A stretch of 64,000 bases of DNA from the NCBI GenBank assembly GCA_009760855.2, contig WPIO01000003.1, positions 3,284,001 through 3,348,000 on the forward strand. The letters are read 5' to 3'. The notes under the pieces are model-generated. The model was not told where the DNA came from. It worked only from the letters and a program-made list of their open reading frames with translations, and ran no database searches. A program made the translations under genes and the position numbers. This DNA is from Cristatella mucedo. Lineage: Eukaryota; Bryozoa; Phylactolaemata; Cristatellidae. Position 1 is the first letter of the stretch, and every line of letters starts with the position of its first letter. This document shows positions 10,768 through 22,814 of the stretch, piece after piece.

Positions 10768-12161
10768 TCAGTGATTGTCCAATGCACTAACCAACTCAGG
10801 AAAAATTTCCATCAGGATCATTCACAGAAACCGTTCAAAAATTTACCTAGGTCACATTAGTGCAAGATTCAGTATTGCCATTTCCGTGCGTTTCTGAACC
10901 GGCTCGTTCTGATTTGCACTTGGTCTTTGTTGTTCCAAAGTATTGCTTGCCTTGTCTAATAATCTCTTTTTCTGGCTGACTATTATTTTTCTGCATTGGT
11001 GGCCTGCAAAATGCTATGAGTAGAGCAATAAAATTATCAGAGAATCTTGTATCTGACTTTAATAGCCTTTGATGTTTTTTTCATGCTCAGCTTGGTAATA
11101 TTAAGAGAAACGTGCCACCCGAACTGTGAATGCACACGATGCCATCACTTTTGAAATTAACTGAGGATGTTGTGTAAGTTTTGATCGGTAGTCTGTGCAG
11201 CCATACAATATTAGTTGTTATACCCTGCCACTGGACCTATTTAGAAAATTTACCCCAATGAGTCAGCTCAGTACGATAGTTACAAATCTCAGCCTTTCGC
11301 TGACTCACTCTGCATATTGCGACCGCCAATTTTTTCACTGCCATGATGGAATATGCTTCAGCTGGACTATTTGTTTTCTCGGCTACCTGCTCTATTGTAT
11401 GACCTGCAAATTTCACTAGTATTTTCTTACTATCGAGCACCCGAGGTTAGTGCAAGATGATGGCACTATAAAAAACATGTTCATTCAGCCCTCATTTTAA
11501 GTGGAGGAGGTTTTTCAATAATCTGAAATTATTGAATTGTCAATATTAAACCGTTTAATAGTTTTTTCAGCCGATGCAGCCAGTTGGAGTGTTATATTAA
11601 CAGGACTTAAATCACTAGCTACTTTTTTAACTCGGAACCACGATGGCATTAAATCCTACTTTTTGTTAGGTACACGGTGGTCTTCCAAGTACAGAGCGTT
11701 CAGACGCAGTCCGCCACTGGAAAAATTTCATCAAAGAATGGTCTGTCTTTGAGGCATAACGATTCAGCGATTCCAGCATAGCTCTTGCTACATCTGCAGT
11801 TGCCGCCAGGGACCACCATTATCAATTACCTTCACCTTTCTCTTCGGTGGTAGCCATGCAGTAAGAGAGCACCGTCTGCAGGATTTAAAGACGTGAGCTG
11901 TTTAAGCAAGTAAGCTGCATAGAAACGTCCCTTGCTAAACAAACAACCACTGCTGCTCTTTATTTCGGGTGAGGTGTGTGTATCGAGATGGCACTGCAAA
12001 GCCCACAGTCGCTCACCGGACGTTCGGTGATAGGCTCTGCCCCTATGCATAAGCTATATATTGCTGTGGATATCGTCGAGCTACAGCTTATATATCATTT
12101 CGTCTGTATCTTCATGTGCTAGGCTATATCTCATAGCAGCGTCTAACTTGTCCAGCCCTAG

Positions 12162-12162
<1 letters not shown>

Positions 12163-12221
<59 letters not shown>

Positions 12222-12236
12222 GTATATATATATATT
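12163..12236. repeat. (CA)n followed by (TA)n microsatellite
   Basis: About 25 CA units to 12,212, then TA/TATG repeats to 12,236. Confidence 0.97.
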
Positions 12237-12239
12237 AAA

Positions 12240-15050
12240 TGTTAAATCTTGACCTTTTAGGAACCGCAAAATCATAACGGAAACTAAAGGTATGACTTGC
12301 TACTTCTAGGGGGCTTCAGAGAGCTGAGCGGTTTCACAGATTCTTAGTTATGTAGAGTATGTCGGGGCACGTGGTCGGAGAGCCAAAATTCAAAGCCACA
12401 CAGCCATGCTGTCTGGCTTTCTAGCGATCTGAGCAAAACAATGTCTGCTGTTGAATTACCTACTGCAAGCTTCTTAATATACGTCATTCTTTCGATACGA
12501 GAGACAGAGGCATTTGTATCCCTTTTCATCGGGGCACAGCCTGTGGTTGCAAGCTATGCAAAGGTTAGCTGATCAGTCACTCTCATTTATGTAGCTGTAA
12601 AAGAGCCTGGGCACCTATCACCACCACTTTTAGTGAACAATAAAGAATAACCACATGACCAAGCTTACGACGTGGATGGTAAAAAGGGGGCCTTGCCAGT
12701 AGACTAAGACCCAAGGCGACCTACTCAACTATCTAAACTTCTGCCGTCATGTAGCACTAATCCTCTGCTTCTAGTCTTGCTGAGCAGATTATCTTATCCA
12801 TAGAGCGCTCTTTCTTCTGATTCTCAGGGCTGCGAAGCTGCTCCAGAGCCATCTTATCAGTTTTGGAACTTCATCATGAAGCAAAAGACCCTTTGTACCT
12901 AGGAAAACGCACCATTTGCAATTAAACCTATTATAATTGTACATATCAGGAATGAGCTGCTATGTATACGTTTGCACAACCTTAGAGCTTGCAATTCAAT
13001 TTCAACCGTGGATTCAGGAAGCCTTAGCCGAATGTTCACAGTACGAGCAATGTAATCTCGTAGATAGGAAATTTCAAAACGGCCGACCATCGAAAGCCAG
13101 AGACCCCTTCTATTGGCAAGCCTAATCCTAATGCTAAGCCCAGATGCGATCGGAGGTACCATCGATGGAAGCATACAGCCAGGAAGGCCTGCTCTTTCCA
13201 TGCGATGCCTCATAGTGCGAGGCCCGAATCAAATTTAGCTGCAGCCCAGTAAATGGTACCTGGGTGCCAGATACCTGTGCTCCTTAACGCGGCTAGGATG
13301 ACCAAGCCGGTGCTGTTGGAAATTCGTGTACAGACAAGGCCGGTGCTGTAGTTGATCGTCAGCCCGAATTCAGTTGTGAATCCATTCACTACCGTCGGGA
13401 ATTCGGAACAGTTTGAGGAATTGCTAGACTATTAGATAGATCGTATCTTTTCCCTCTACTGACGAGAAAAGATTCATGTCTAAGAATATATTTATGAGCT
13501 TTCATTCTCTGTTTTGCGTCTAAGGCCAGGGATGAACTCAAAGCTAGCCGAACAAAGCCCGATCGGAAAAAGATGGGTAAGGCCAGTGGAAACATTTATC
13601 TATTCCAAACACTCCTTTCACCCCCCCCCCCGTGACATCAGTTTAGTTACCAATGTCCTCCTACATTTAAAAATGCTAGTCATTCTCGGACGGCTACTGC
13701 TTCATTTGAGTCTTAGGCACTAGTAAGCGGTCATAGCACTCGCGGCCCATACTCAATTAATTCTTAAATGTGGCAGGGTTGATGCATTTCAAAGCTTGAC
13801 AGGTCACCGCTCCAAACATTACTGACTTTTCTTACACAGCTCATCCAGTCTTCTGTTAATTTATGTGCTAAGTTCACCTTACGAGGGCCCTTTACGATAT
13901 AAAAATACAAATAGCCGTCGCTCATGGCCTTACAGTGACATTGAGGTTACTGCCAATCTAGAGAAAACTCTGAAAGCATTGTTTTTCTTTGGGAAATTAA
14001 TCTTATTAAATCACCTAATAAATCATTGTGCAAAATACTTACTTGTATTCAGGAACCGCCAGCAACTTCTGACTACACTGAAGAAATATCAGCAAGCGTC
14101 TGACGCTAACTCCTAAGTACTATTCGAAGCGATGCTGTATTCCGGCCAACAGTTCAAAACAATCGGATTACACGGAATCCTGATTCCCCAAAAAACAAAA
14201 GCAGTACACAATTCTTTAGCCCATTTCAAATATGAAAATTAATCGAAGTACGTGTATTCATCGAGAAACCACGTCTTCTTCAAGAAACCAATGTTCGTTT
14301 AGTTTTTGACGTCAACTCGCATTGCTCTTCAGATTATGTTGCAGAGCCGTTGCTGTCTGTGACAGCCAAGGCTGACCACACAAATTTGTCGCGATTATCT
14401 CTACTGTCGTCTCTTTTGTTGTTGACGAGTCTATGTGCACTATTCAATCCTGTAGCTGTTTTGACCTACACTTGTCTTTCTAATGGTCAGGCTATAGAAC
14501 TGATATCACAAAAGTGAGTGAACATTTCTCGCTCCGTAGCAAAATAAGTAGCCATAATTCTGTTAATGGCTGTCAGCCTTGAAGGGACCATATCAGCTGT
14601 AGCCTTAGATACCACGGTGGTTAGATGAGATGCATCCGGAACTCAGTATAGCACGAAGTGCCGGTGAAATTGAGCAAGCAACCTAAAGCTACGTTAACCC
14701 ATTTTGACTTCACCAAATGTCTAGTGAGGGGAAAGCGGATGTTCAGAAGGTTCATTCTTTGCTTGGTGGGCAATAACCATTCACTATAGAGAGAAATCAT
14801 GATACTTTGTTCTGCATTTTGCACTTTCACGCATATAATTTGTTTTAAAATTGCTGTGAATTTCTTGGGCATTAGTGATTGGTAGTTACTAAAGACTGCG
14901 GGCATGAATAATTAAGTTGTTGTCAGTCACTGCTCGCATGCTAATGGTTCCCATCAAAATAAAATTAAGCGGTTACACTATTTAGGAGAGACCGTGCTAT
15001 TTGGCTTGCTAAATACTGCAAAACGCTACCGTTTCCCGTTCTTATAATTT
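12240..15050. other. No gene recognised
   Basis: Unique AT-rich DNA with a C-run at 13,621-13,631. One tiny exon-like stretch on the minus strand near 14,046-14,080 has good splice signals (TTTCTTCAG and CAA|GTAAGT) and reads CSQKLLAVPEYK, but 35 nt is too short to call. No RNA gene was seen. Confidence 0.4.
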
Positions 15051-15054
15051 TACT

Positions 15055-16125
15055 ATGTGAGCTATGTAATTTAATGTATCTCCGTCTGTAACTCCACAAA
15101 GTCATTAAGACCATGTGGTTGTTACGCAGGAGAGTTTTGTATAGCTCACTCACAGCCTAAGCGGCTTTCAGTACGCATTCGGTAGCCAACACACTTCGTC
15201 TCACGCAACAAAGAGAAAGTGGGAAGCATAGCAGAGTCAGGAGAGCAGTTGAGGTAGTGATTAGCATAGAAGTAATAGCTCAGGACCCCTTAAAAGGATG
15301 TGCCATAATCGGCAGTAGGAGAGTAGTTGTCGTTGCGTAAGATCTGTGGAAACGAGTTCCACAGTCTTGGACCTGCAGAGCTAAAGCTTCTGTTGCCAAC
15401 TGTCTTTAAGTGGAGGAATGGGACAGCTAATTTATTGTCCACACAGGACCTGAGGGCGCGAACAGGCTGAAACTGATGCGGCAGTTCAGCTAGGTATGAA
15501 GGAGCCAAGCCGTGGCGGGCCTTGTGGGTCAGCGTAAGAACTTTGCTCTGTATCCTTTGTTCAACCGGCAACCATCCTAGCTCTTTCATCAAAGGTGACA
15601 CGTGCTCAAACCGCTGGGACTTGAAGACTAGCCTTGCAGCCATATTTATTGTCCGCTGCAGTGGCATAATAGCTTTCTTTGGTAGCCCAGCCAAAAGGGA
15701 ATTACAATAATCAAGCCGAGACAGAACTAATGAGCTAGTTAAATTTTATACAAGCCACTGTGGAAGACAGCTCCTAATCTTGAATAGGGATCGGATGTGC
15801 TGGCTAGATGTAGAGGCAGTCTTCTGAATGAAGCTTTTGAAATTAAGGCAGCTGTCGAACACGACACTTAAATTTCGAGCACGTGGTGAAGGTCTCACAA
15901 TAGCATCACCTATTAAAAGAGCAAAGCCTTTTAATCCAGCCACACGCTTAGGGTGTCATATGAGCAGCAGTTCGGTTTTATCGTCATTTAATTTCCGGAA
16001 GTTTTCGGACATCCAGGATCGAATATCGGCAAGGCAAGCATTAAGTTTCTCAGTTGCCGCAGCAGATTCCGACGGTTTAAATGACAAATATAACAGAGTA
16101 TTGTAAGCATAGAAGTGATATCCTA
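15055..16125 (-). mobile_element. LINE family B, 3' third, minus
   Basis: Reading the minus strand from 16,125, this gives FYAYNT (near the RT FADD region), then ATEKLNACLADIRSWMSENF, RKLNDDKTELLL and RARNLSVVFDSCLNFKSFI. A frame break follows, then the best family B C-terminal reading frame at 15,290-15,694 (MAGLPKKAIMPLQRTINMAA, LGWLPVEQRIQSKVLTLTHK, SAGPRLWNSFPQILRNDNYS). The 3' end near 15,055 shows the family end TAACTCCAC (as complement). It is 5'-truncated with at least one frameshift, and it is one of the better preserved family B copies here. Confidence 0.88.
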
Positions 16126-16802
16126 TTTCATGGGCCCTATGGAGGGAATGGCATATTATCTCACAAAACCCAATCTCAATTGTCCATGCTGTCGTTTAGG
16201 TGTTGTGTCACCACGGTTGTAACCACAGCAATTATAATTAAATGGTTAGAGATGTATTTTTTAAGAACAACAGTTCGAAAGCGCCCTACTGAATACTATG
16301 GAATGGTGCGTGTTTAAACCTATCAGCTTACTTGATTGGGCTCTATATTTTTAAGAGATATTTATATGAATATAGCGTAACAGGCGCGTCAAACTGCTGT
16401 ATTTTACGGGTTTCAAAATTGATTAACACATAATTAACCTTTTGAGTAATTTTAATTGTTTTTCCACTTCATGCTAATTTTTGCCTGCAATTTTGAATGT
16501 TTCCTGATACTTTATTTGACTGATTTTGCCTCTTTACTGAAGTGGTTCGTTTTTATTTTGAGGGATCCTAATGAGTCTACTGACGCATGAATTTTAAATG
16601 CCGACTTATATTTGAGCAAGACATTAACCGTTACTCCTGAACATCAGCTTCTCTAAGTTACTAGATATGTATGCTTGTTTTTCAATCGATATTTTGCTAG
16701 CTCAGTTTACCAATACTGAGGAACAGACCAAGTGTATAGTTGCTGTAAATGAGTGACTGAATTCTAAAACTGCTTGCAAACAACTAAAATAAAAACTCAT
16801 AA

Positions 16803-16990
16803 CTAGTAGGCGGAAGACACTTTGTTTTCCATTGCTCGCGATGCTTTGGTCAAAATGCCAACATTCGTCAGCAGTAGTTCATGTCGTTCCTTATGCCGTT
16901 TGCGATAATGTTGCCGGCTGTGGGATTTTTGGTCCACAGCCAAGTGGTTTCTAAGTGAAGGAACTTTAGAAAGATTTGATGAGCAAATGA
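16803..16990 (-). CDS. Candidate terminal exon, unrecognised basic protein
   Basis: On the minus strand an acceptor TTGCCTCAG ends at 16,991. The frame that follows stays open for about 62 codons to TAG at 16,803-16,805. It is rich in charged residues (SRQHYRKRHKERHELLL, TKASRAMENKVSSAY). It may be the last exon of the same gene as the exons at 18,054-18,439, but the phases have not been reconciled and no family is recognised. An open frame of this length can occur by chance in this DNA. Confidence 0.28.
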
Positions 16991-18053
16991 CTGAGGCAAG
17001 TAGGATGATACTGTACACTCGTTTTCTGTCGCTAGCTAGCTGCGTCTCCACCCAACTAGACTGTCGTTTTGGTCTTAATGTAGTTCGGTCATTTGCACTC
17101 CGGAAGTCTACTGATACTGAAAATGCCAGAGGTTCTTCTTGCTACGATCATCTAAAGGGAACGTGAGAAGTTAGTCGTTATTGTTACATTTTCACTTACT
17201 TTCTGGTAGAATGTTAGGAAGAGAAATCTAGTATTCGGCGGATTTGCCCTGCAACATCTAAAACTCACACTTTCAGCATTTCATCAGCTTTGTTGCTTCG
17301 GTTTCTTGGATTGAGATTGAACGCGAAATTTGTATTCAGTGATTAGCGACACACTTTTCTTTACCAATCTACCTTGAGAGCTTGTGTGCATTTGGGAAAT
17401 AGTGGAGGACCTAGAGAACAAACAAAAAACTCAGTTAAGAGTGCAGATATCGCATTTTTCTAAAGGCCAGAGATGCTGCTGAGTTTAGTAATAGGTTCTG
17501 ACATTTAAGTGCAAGGCAAATAATTGCTCACTAAAGGACTCTGCAGTAATCTAGACGCACTTCATCAAAAGAGCGGACTACGTTAGCTGTCCAACTCTCG
17601 TCCAAGCACGGCCGAGCTTTGGCAAAGCATTCTAAAAATGTGAAGCCTGCCTTTGCAGTCCATGTAACTTACCTGCTCGTGGGCCTACGTGAACAGTTTA
17701 ATTGGTCATTCTATATGTCAAACTATTCTATAATGGCGCACCTGTCTCCTCAAAGAGGCCTGCTCAATGCTTACGGCGCTTCGAGAGCAGAAATTACGCA
17801 ACGTAAAGCAGTCTGCCTAGGCGCATCAACGATCCACTAACGGACACAGTTACTAAGATTGAAACTACAGCTAAAGCAATTACTTAGCCTCTTGGACATA
17901 TTTAGCTTGTTATGCTTGTTGATTAAGCTCAAATTAAAAGCAATTTTGTCTGAATACAATGCTGGCGGCTGAGCTTTTTAAATTCAGCAAATGCTGTGGC
18001 GTCTAGGTGACCTCATGTGTTATCAATGCTGAAAATAATAGCAGTAACTTTAC

Positions 18054-18179
18054 CAGGATAAAATGCAGCGGTCTCTTGTGCCGTTTAAGCTCCTCCAACC
18101 TTGAATTTTTCTCGAGCTGAAAATCTTTAAGCTCTGAGAGTTTGCGAACCTTCGCACTTATTTCAATATCTCTCAGGCA
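18054..18179 (-). CDS. Candidate internal exon, coiled-coil-like protein
   Basis: On the minus strand an acceptor GTGAAAG precedes 126 nt (42 codons, phase 0 at both ends), and a donor CTG|GTAAAG follows. The peptide begins CLRDIEISAKVRKLSELKDF and continues QLEKNSRLEELKRHKRPLHF. It is highly charged, with I/V/L/F spaced 3-4 residues apart, as in a coiled coil. The exon immediately upstream (18,375-18,439) also ends in phase 0. No known family is recognised. The residue composition is unlike chance translations around it, but there is no homolog evidence. Confidence 0.45.
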
Positions 18180-18374
18180 CTTTCACGAAATTATAATTAT
18201 TACGCGAACTCATCTCACCTAGTAGGTTAAAGTAGGTTTAAGCTGATACCTCCTTAATTTCATCATATATTAGGGAGATTAATTTATTATGCACCGCAAT
18301 CACACATAAAATAATTACAGCAGAGCCTAAAAAAATAATACTGAGTAGCAGCAATAATAACACTAAGCACTTAC

Positions 18375-18439
18375 GGATGAAAGCACCTCGCTGTATTTTT
18401 TTTCGAGTGCACTGAGGGAGGCCCGATTGCTTAGGAATT
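18375..18439 (-). CDS. Candidate internal exon joined to 18,054-18,179
   Basis: A 65-nt minus-strand exon with acceptor GGAATGTAG and a strong donor TCC|GTAAGT. Read with two leading bases it gives FLSNRASLSALEKKYSEVLS plus one Ser and ends in phase 0, matching the next exon. The joined peptide would read on as a helical, charged segment. A second frame is also open, so the reading is not unique. The donor agrees with the consensus and the 195-nt intron is of plausible size. Confidence 0.4.
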
Positions 18440-18668
18440 CTACATTCCATCGAGTTACATTAGCTAAGAAGTACATAATTATTGTTATATCTTTCTGTAA
18501 ACATGCACTTACATATCAGTGCATATGCAGGTGCCGACATAGCTGTAAGCAGCTTGCAGTACTCTCCGGACACGGCGTCGCTTTCACGAATAGATAACTA
18601 TGTATAATTGTTTCCGATTCTTGGCATCGCACATGCATACATGCACGTAAGTAGAAATTTTTACTGAC

Positions 18669-18749
18669 CATAGGCAGTCTGCCGCTAAATGCAGAAGAAG
18701 GCGATTGCAGGATGGTAGCAAGCGGCTGAGCTGTACAGTCAGCTCTATC
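18669..18749 (-). CDS. Weak candidate exon, minus strand
   Basis: 81 nt between acceptor GCTCAACAG and donor ATG|GTCAGT, read as IELTVQLSRLLPSCNRLLLH. It is Leu-rich and helical-looking. Its exit phase does not match the preferred frame of the next exon, so it may be spurious. Confidence 0.2.
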
Positions 18750-19104
18750 CTGTTGAGCAAACATGTACGGTTCATGCAATTATTCACAAGTAAATTGCAA
18801 CCCCTTTTTAGCTCTCAGTTGGACTCAAATATTGCTGCAGTGGTATTCGTAAATGGAATGGCAGAAGTATCAACTATTAAAACCAAAATGCTTTGCATGT
18901 CGCTTAAGCAAAACCAGCTCAGTAAAATGTGCTTACTAAAGCCTGCAAAATATTCTTTAGCGAAGACAGGTACTAAGCGACTACATAGTTACACCGTAGC
19001 ACACTAGACAGGGCTGCCAACTTTCGGCGAACCAAGCAAGCATTGGTTAAAAGATTTTTAGAAATTCATGCAGAATGGCCTGTCCAGTATAAGCAGCTAT
19101 ACAA

Positions 19105-21393
19105 AGGCAATAATAATAATAATAATAATGCACTTGATAAACCACCCTCAGAGACCTCTATCTTTTTCTGAGCGCTTTATATTTGCTGCAAAGGGAAATG
19201 CAATTAAGTGATGAGTAATATCATGCTTAATAAACAAACGAAATTAATAACATGGTTAGGGGTGACATGCACAGGGTCAGCATGTAAGTGTGGTTAGTGG
19301 CAGCATGAACTGTATCAGCACTCATAAGTACATGAAGGACGAATCACAGGGACCCACTAAACGCTGTCCTAAATAGGTATGTTTTTGAGATCTTTTTAAA
19401 AATGGTCAGGTCACGGAATGTTCTGACGCAAGTCGGGAGGGAGTACCAGGCTTTGGGAGCATATGAACTAAATGCGCGGTCTCCAAAGGATTTAAGGTTT
19501 GTATGAGGTATTTCTAGACTGTTGGATTCCGAAAAGCGGGTGGTACGATGCTTGGCCTGATGGGGTAGTATATCTGACAGATAGGCTGGAGCCATAGAAT
19601 GAAGGGACCTAAAAGTGAGCGACAAAACCTTGAAGTCAACCCGTTGCTTGACTGGTAGCCACTGCAGGTCGGCTAGAAGTGGTGTGATGTGGCAACTGCG
19701 ACGCTCACGACAGACAAGCCTAGCTGCAGAGTTTTTCACCAGCTGCAATTGCCTGATCGCACATGCCGGTAGGCCAGGAAGCAGTAAGTTGCAGAAGTCG
19801 AGACGGGATGTCGCGAATGCATGGACCAACTTAGACCTGGTATCCTTATCTATAACAACCCGAGTTTTAGCAATGTTATATGGCTGAAAGTTGGCAGATT
19901 TGACTGTGGAGCTGATGTGGTCGTCTAAGGAGAGGTCACTTTGGAACACTACACCTAGATTTCGAGCTTATTCAAAAGATATGCTTGCAGATATGCTGGC
20001 AGAGCCTATTTTAAGAATCAGCGTTTTCAAATTTCTGAATGACGCTGGGTGTGCCCGTGACTAATAAGTTATTTGTATCATCCTTTAGTTGTAGAAAATG
20101 TGCAGCCATCCATGTGTGGATGTCATCAATACACGCAGCAATTGAGTTGAGAGAATTCGAGGTGCTCGAAGGCTGGAAGGGATCAAAGCAAAGGTACAAC
20201 TGAGTGTCATCCGTATAGAAGTGAAAAGCCTAGATTGTGCTTGGCAGTCTTATCAGCAAGAGGTAGAGTATAAACCGTGAAAAGAACCGGGCCTTGCACG
20301 GAGCCCCGAGGCACCCCACGTTTCAGAGGTACCTCGGATGATCTTTGTCCATCTATGTCAATACTCTGGAGTCTCCCACAGAGATACGATCTGAACCATT
20401 GCAGAGCAGTGCCAGTAATGCCCAGGCGAGATGAGAGGCATTCTGGAAGAACTTTATGACCGACATTATCAAAAGCTACCGTTAGTTGTGCATGGCAGCA
20501 GCAGATCAATGCAACGTATGACCAGGACAGTGGGAATAGGGTCCAGAGGACTTGTTGATTTCTTTGATTGAGATACAAACTTTACGACTAGATCACTAGT
20601 GACCTGCTTAAATGTAGACATTGAGGTGCATCCAGGAATCGGGGAGCAGCATTCTCGTGGGGACGTTGTCATCGCAGGGATGGACTCCCGATCTTGTCTA
20701 TCTTCTTCACAAAGAGTTGAAAGAAGCGATCATCACAAGGATCGTCAGGTAAGGAGCTAAACTGGGAGCGGTTGAGGAGATGATTGATCGTCGACATCAG
20801 CATTTTTGGATTGCACATCCGTGATTCAACAAAGATTTTGTAGAAGCTAGACTTGGCCTTTGCTACGATCGATCGGTACGACCTACAGTAGTCTTCATAT
20901 GCCTGTCAATGGACAGTCAGTCCTGATCTTGTGCATGCTTTTTTCAAGCTTGCCCTTAGTAGACCTGTCTAGTTTAATGCCTGTGGTAAAACATAGGCCG
21001 TCTGGGCTAGGGCAAAAAGCGCTTTGTCAGAGGTCCAAACTCGTCGAGTGTGTCGGCTAGTGCCGTGTTGTAGCTATCTACCAATGATGACAGATCAGGT
21101 GGATAACTGAGCAGCAGAGGTGAAGCAGATATTCTCGCACGGACAGCATCTATATCAAGGGTCTTGAGGTTTCGTGATTCACGGGTTATTTTAGAGGAGG
21201 AGGGGGACAGACACTGTAGATTGAATGAGATTTTCATGTGGTCAGATAAGCAGGGTTTGGCAATAATTAGTGATGACAAAGTGCAGTTGCATGAGAAAAT
21301 CTGGTCGAGTGTGTGACCCTTAATGTGAGTAGGGCCATGCACGTGAGCCACAAGAGACAATGAGTCAGTCAATGCACGATCACCATAAAACAA
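19105..21393 (-). mobile_element. LINE family A, 5'-truncated with internal deletion
   Basis: From the 5' side the minus strand reads the end of the APE endonuclease (SLSLVAHVHGPTHIKGHTLD, then CLSDHMKISFN with the SDH catalytic box) and the RT finger linker (VTSDLVVKFVSQSKKSTSPL, DPIPTVLVIRCIDLLLPC). It continues into the palm (ITGTALQWFRSYLCGRLQSI, GSVQGPVLFTVYTLPLAD) and the C-terminal block at 19,344-19,949. Compared with 49,345-52,140, about 350 bp of the RT core between 20,475 and 20,485 is missing, and the frame breaks just before the YADD box. The 3' end is the family hairpin plus (AAT)n near 19,105-19,170. One 118-bp stretch (20,491-20,608) is identical to 51,054-51,171, so the family moved recently. 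Confidence 0.92.
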
Positions 21394-21849
21394 TTCTTAG
21401 AGCCATAAATGCCATCCAAATTTTTAGATAAGCATTTGCACCTGCACTTTCCTTATGAATTATAACTCAATTAGAGCTTTCAAATGCGAAAGTTACTCAA
21501 AAATAAATAGTTCCACACGGAGATTGTTTGGCATTTCCAACATAGGTGGCAGCAGCAAATTGGCAACTATACATACTAAGCTGAAAGAGCAGGCATATAG
21601 CTAGGCATTCTCAGGCAGTGGCTCCCTTTTTTGTTCTATAATCAGGATCCGTTCAGATGACCTGTGGTTCTAGCATAGCTGTAAAGCTAGTGCTGAGACT
21701 TCATCTATAGATCAGCTCACATTTTCATTGTCGACCATTAGATAGTGAGCTGAGTGAATGCACCTGATGAGAAACATACTAGTGGATGCACTGATTTACC
21801 TATACATACTTTAGTCCCTTTACAAATAACACATCTGTGGTGCAATTCG

Positions 21850-22370
21850 TAATAATAAAAATAATACACTTGATAAAGCGCCCTCAGAGAACTCAATCTC
21901 TCTCTAGGCGCTTTACATTTGCTGCAAAAGAAAATGCAATTAAATGGTGAGTAAAACCATGCTTGACAAACAAACAAAATGAATAATATTGTTAGGGGTG
22001 ACACGCACAGGGTCAGCATGCAAATGTGGTTAGTGGCAGCATGCACAGTGTCAGCATGCATAAGCACATTAAGGACTAATCACGGGGACCCACTAAATGC
22101 TGTCCCAAATAGATGTTTTTAAATTCTTTTTAACCGTGGTCAGGTCAGGGGATGTTCTGACACAGGTCGGGAGGGAGTTCCAGGCTTTGGGAGCATACGA
22201 ACTAAATGCACGGTCTCCAGAGGATTTGAGGTTTGTACGAGGTATTTCTAGACTGTTGGATTCCGAAAAGCGGGTGGTACGATGCTTGGCCTGATGGGGG
22301 AGTATATCTTAGAGATAGGCTGGAGCCAAAGAATGAAGTGAAATAGAAGTGAGCGACAAAACCTCCCAGG
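21850..22370 (-). mobile_element. LINE family A, 3' end only
   Basis: The hairpin with (AAT)n-like tail starts near 21,850 (AAAGCGCCCTCAGAGAACTC near 21,877). The sequence then follows the family A 3' UTR and C-terminal coding region to about 22,370. It is strongly 5'-truncated and closely similar to 49,350-49,870. Confidence 0.88.
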
Positions 22371-22814
22371 TTACCTTAAGGCTAGTTTTTTTTGGTCTAA
22401 ATGAATTTGCGATAGTTGATTAAATCACACGTTTTGATTTTTTCAAGTGAGAAAATGTTATTGTTAATTGAAACGTGCTGTCGCATGCATAAAGTTTTGC
22501 TTACAGTGTAAGATATGTCATGATTTTACTGTGCTATGATATTTTGGTGTGTTCAAATGGATAAATTTAATGCGATGCATTTATTTGCACTTAGATGGAA
22601 GCCCATCTTGTCCAGAAGTTACATGCCTAACGTAAACCACACGTGTGACCGACTGTTCGAAGTCATTTGATGGTGGAATGTGTACTTGTAAGTTACAAGG
22701 GCTCTTTGCAGTCCACTCACAAAATCTGGGTAATGACTACATTGAAATATACTGAAAGATTTATTAAATGAATTTACTTCCATGTGTACATTAGCAGCTG
22801 GTATAACCGTATGT

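Larger units (their letters stand above)
1..12050. repeat. Segmental duplication, copy A
   Basis: This stretch is paralogous, in the same orientation, to 38,770-52,570. Collinear anchors seen by eye include 60-80 with 38,805-38,825, 900-1,000 with 39,710-39,800, 1,410-1,540 with 40,160-40,280, 2,240-2,400 with 40,850-41,000, 5,110-5,420 with 43,040-43,320, 5,460-5,940 with 43,690-44,180, 7,200-7,470 with 46,900-47,140, 9,980-10,770 with 47,745-48,545, and 11,627-11,850 with 52,155-52,390. Non-coding anchors look roughly 65-75% identical and the exons higher. The left end lies outside the window and the right end fades near 12,050. Differences are mostly insertions: a family B LINE at 2,690-5,005 and DNA at 8,100-9,970 in A only. 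The duplicated unit carries a CTHRC1-like gene. Confidence 0.85.

Noticed and set aside
19615-19887. Plus-strand open frames opposite LINE RT frames (also 49,859-50,131 and 50,144-50,437)
   Set aside because: Antisense shadows of the LINE coding strand.
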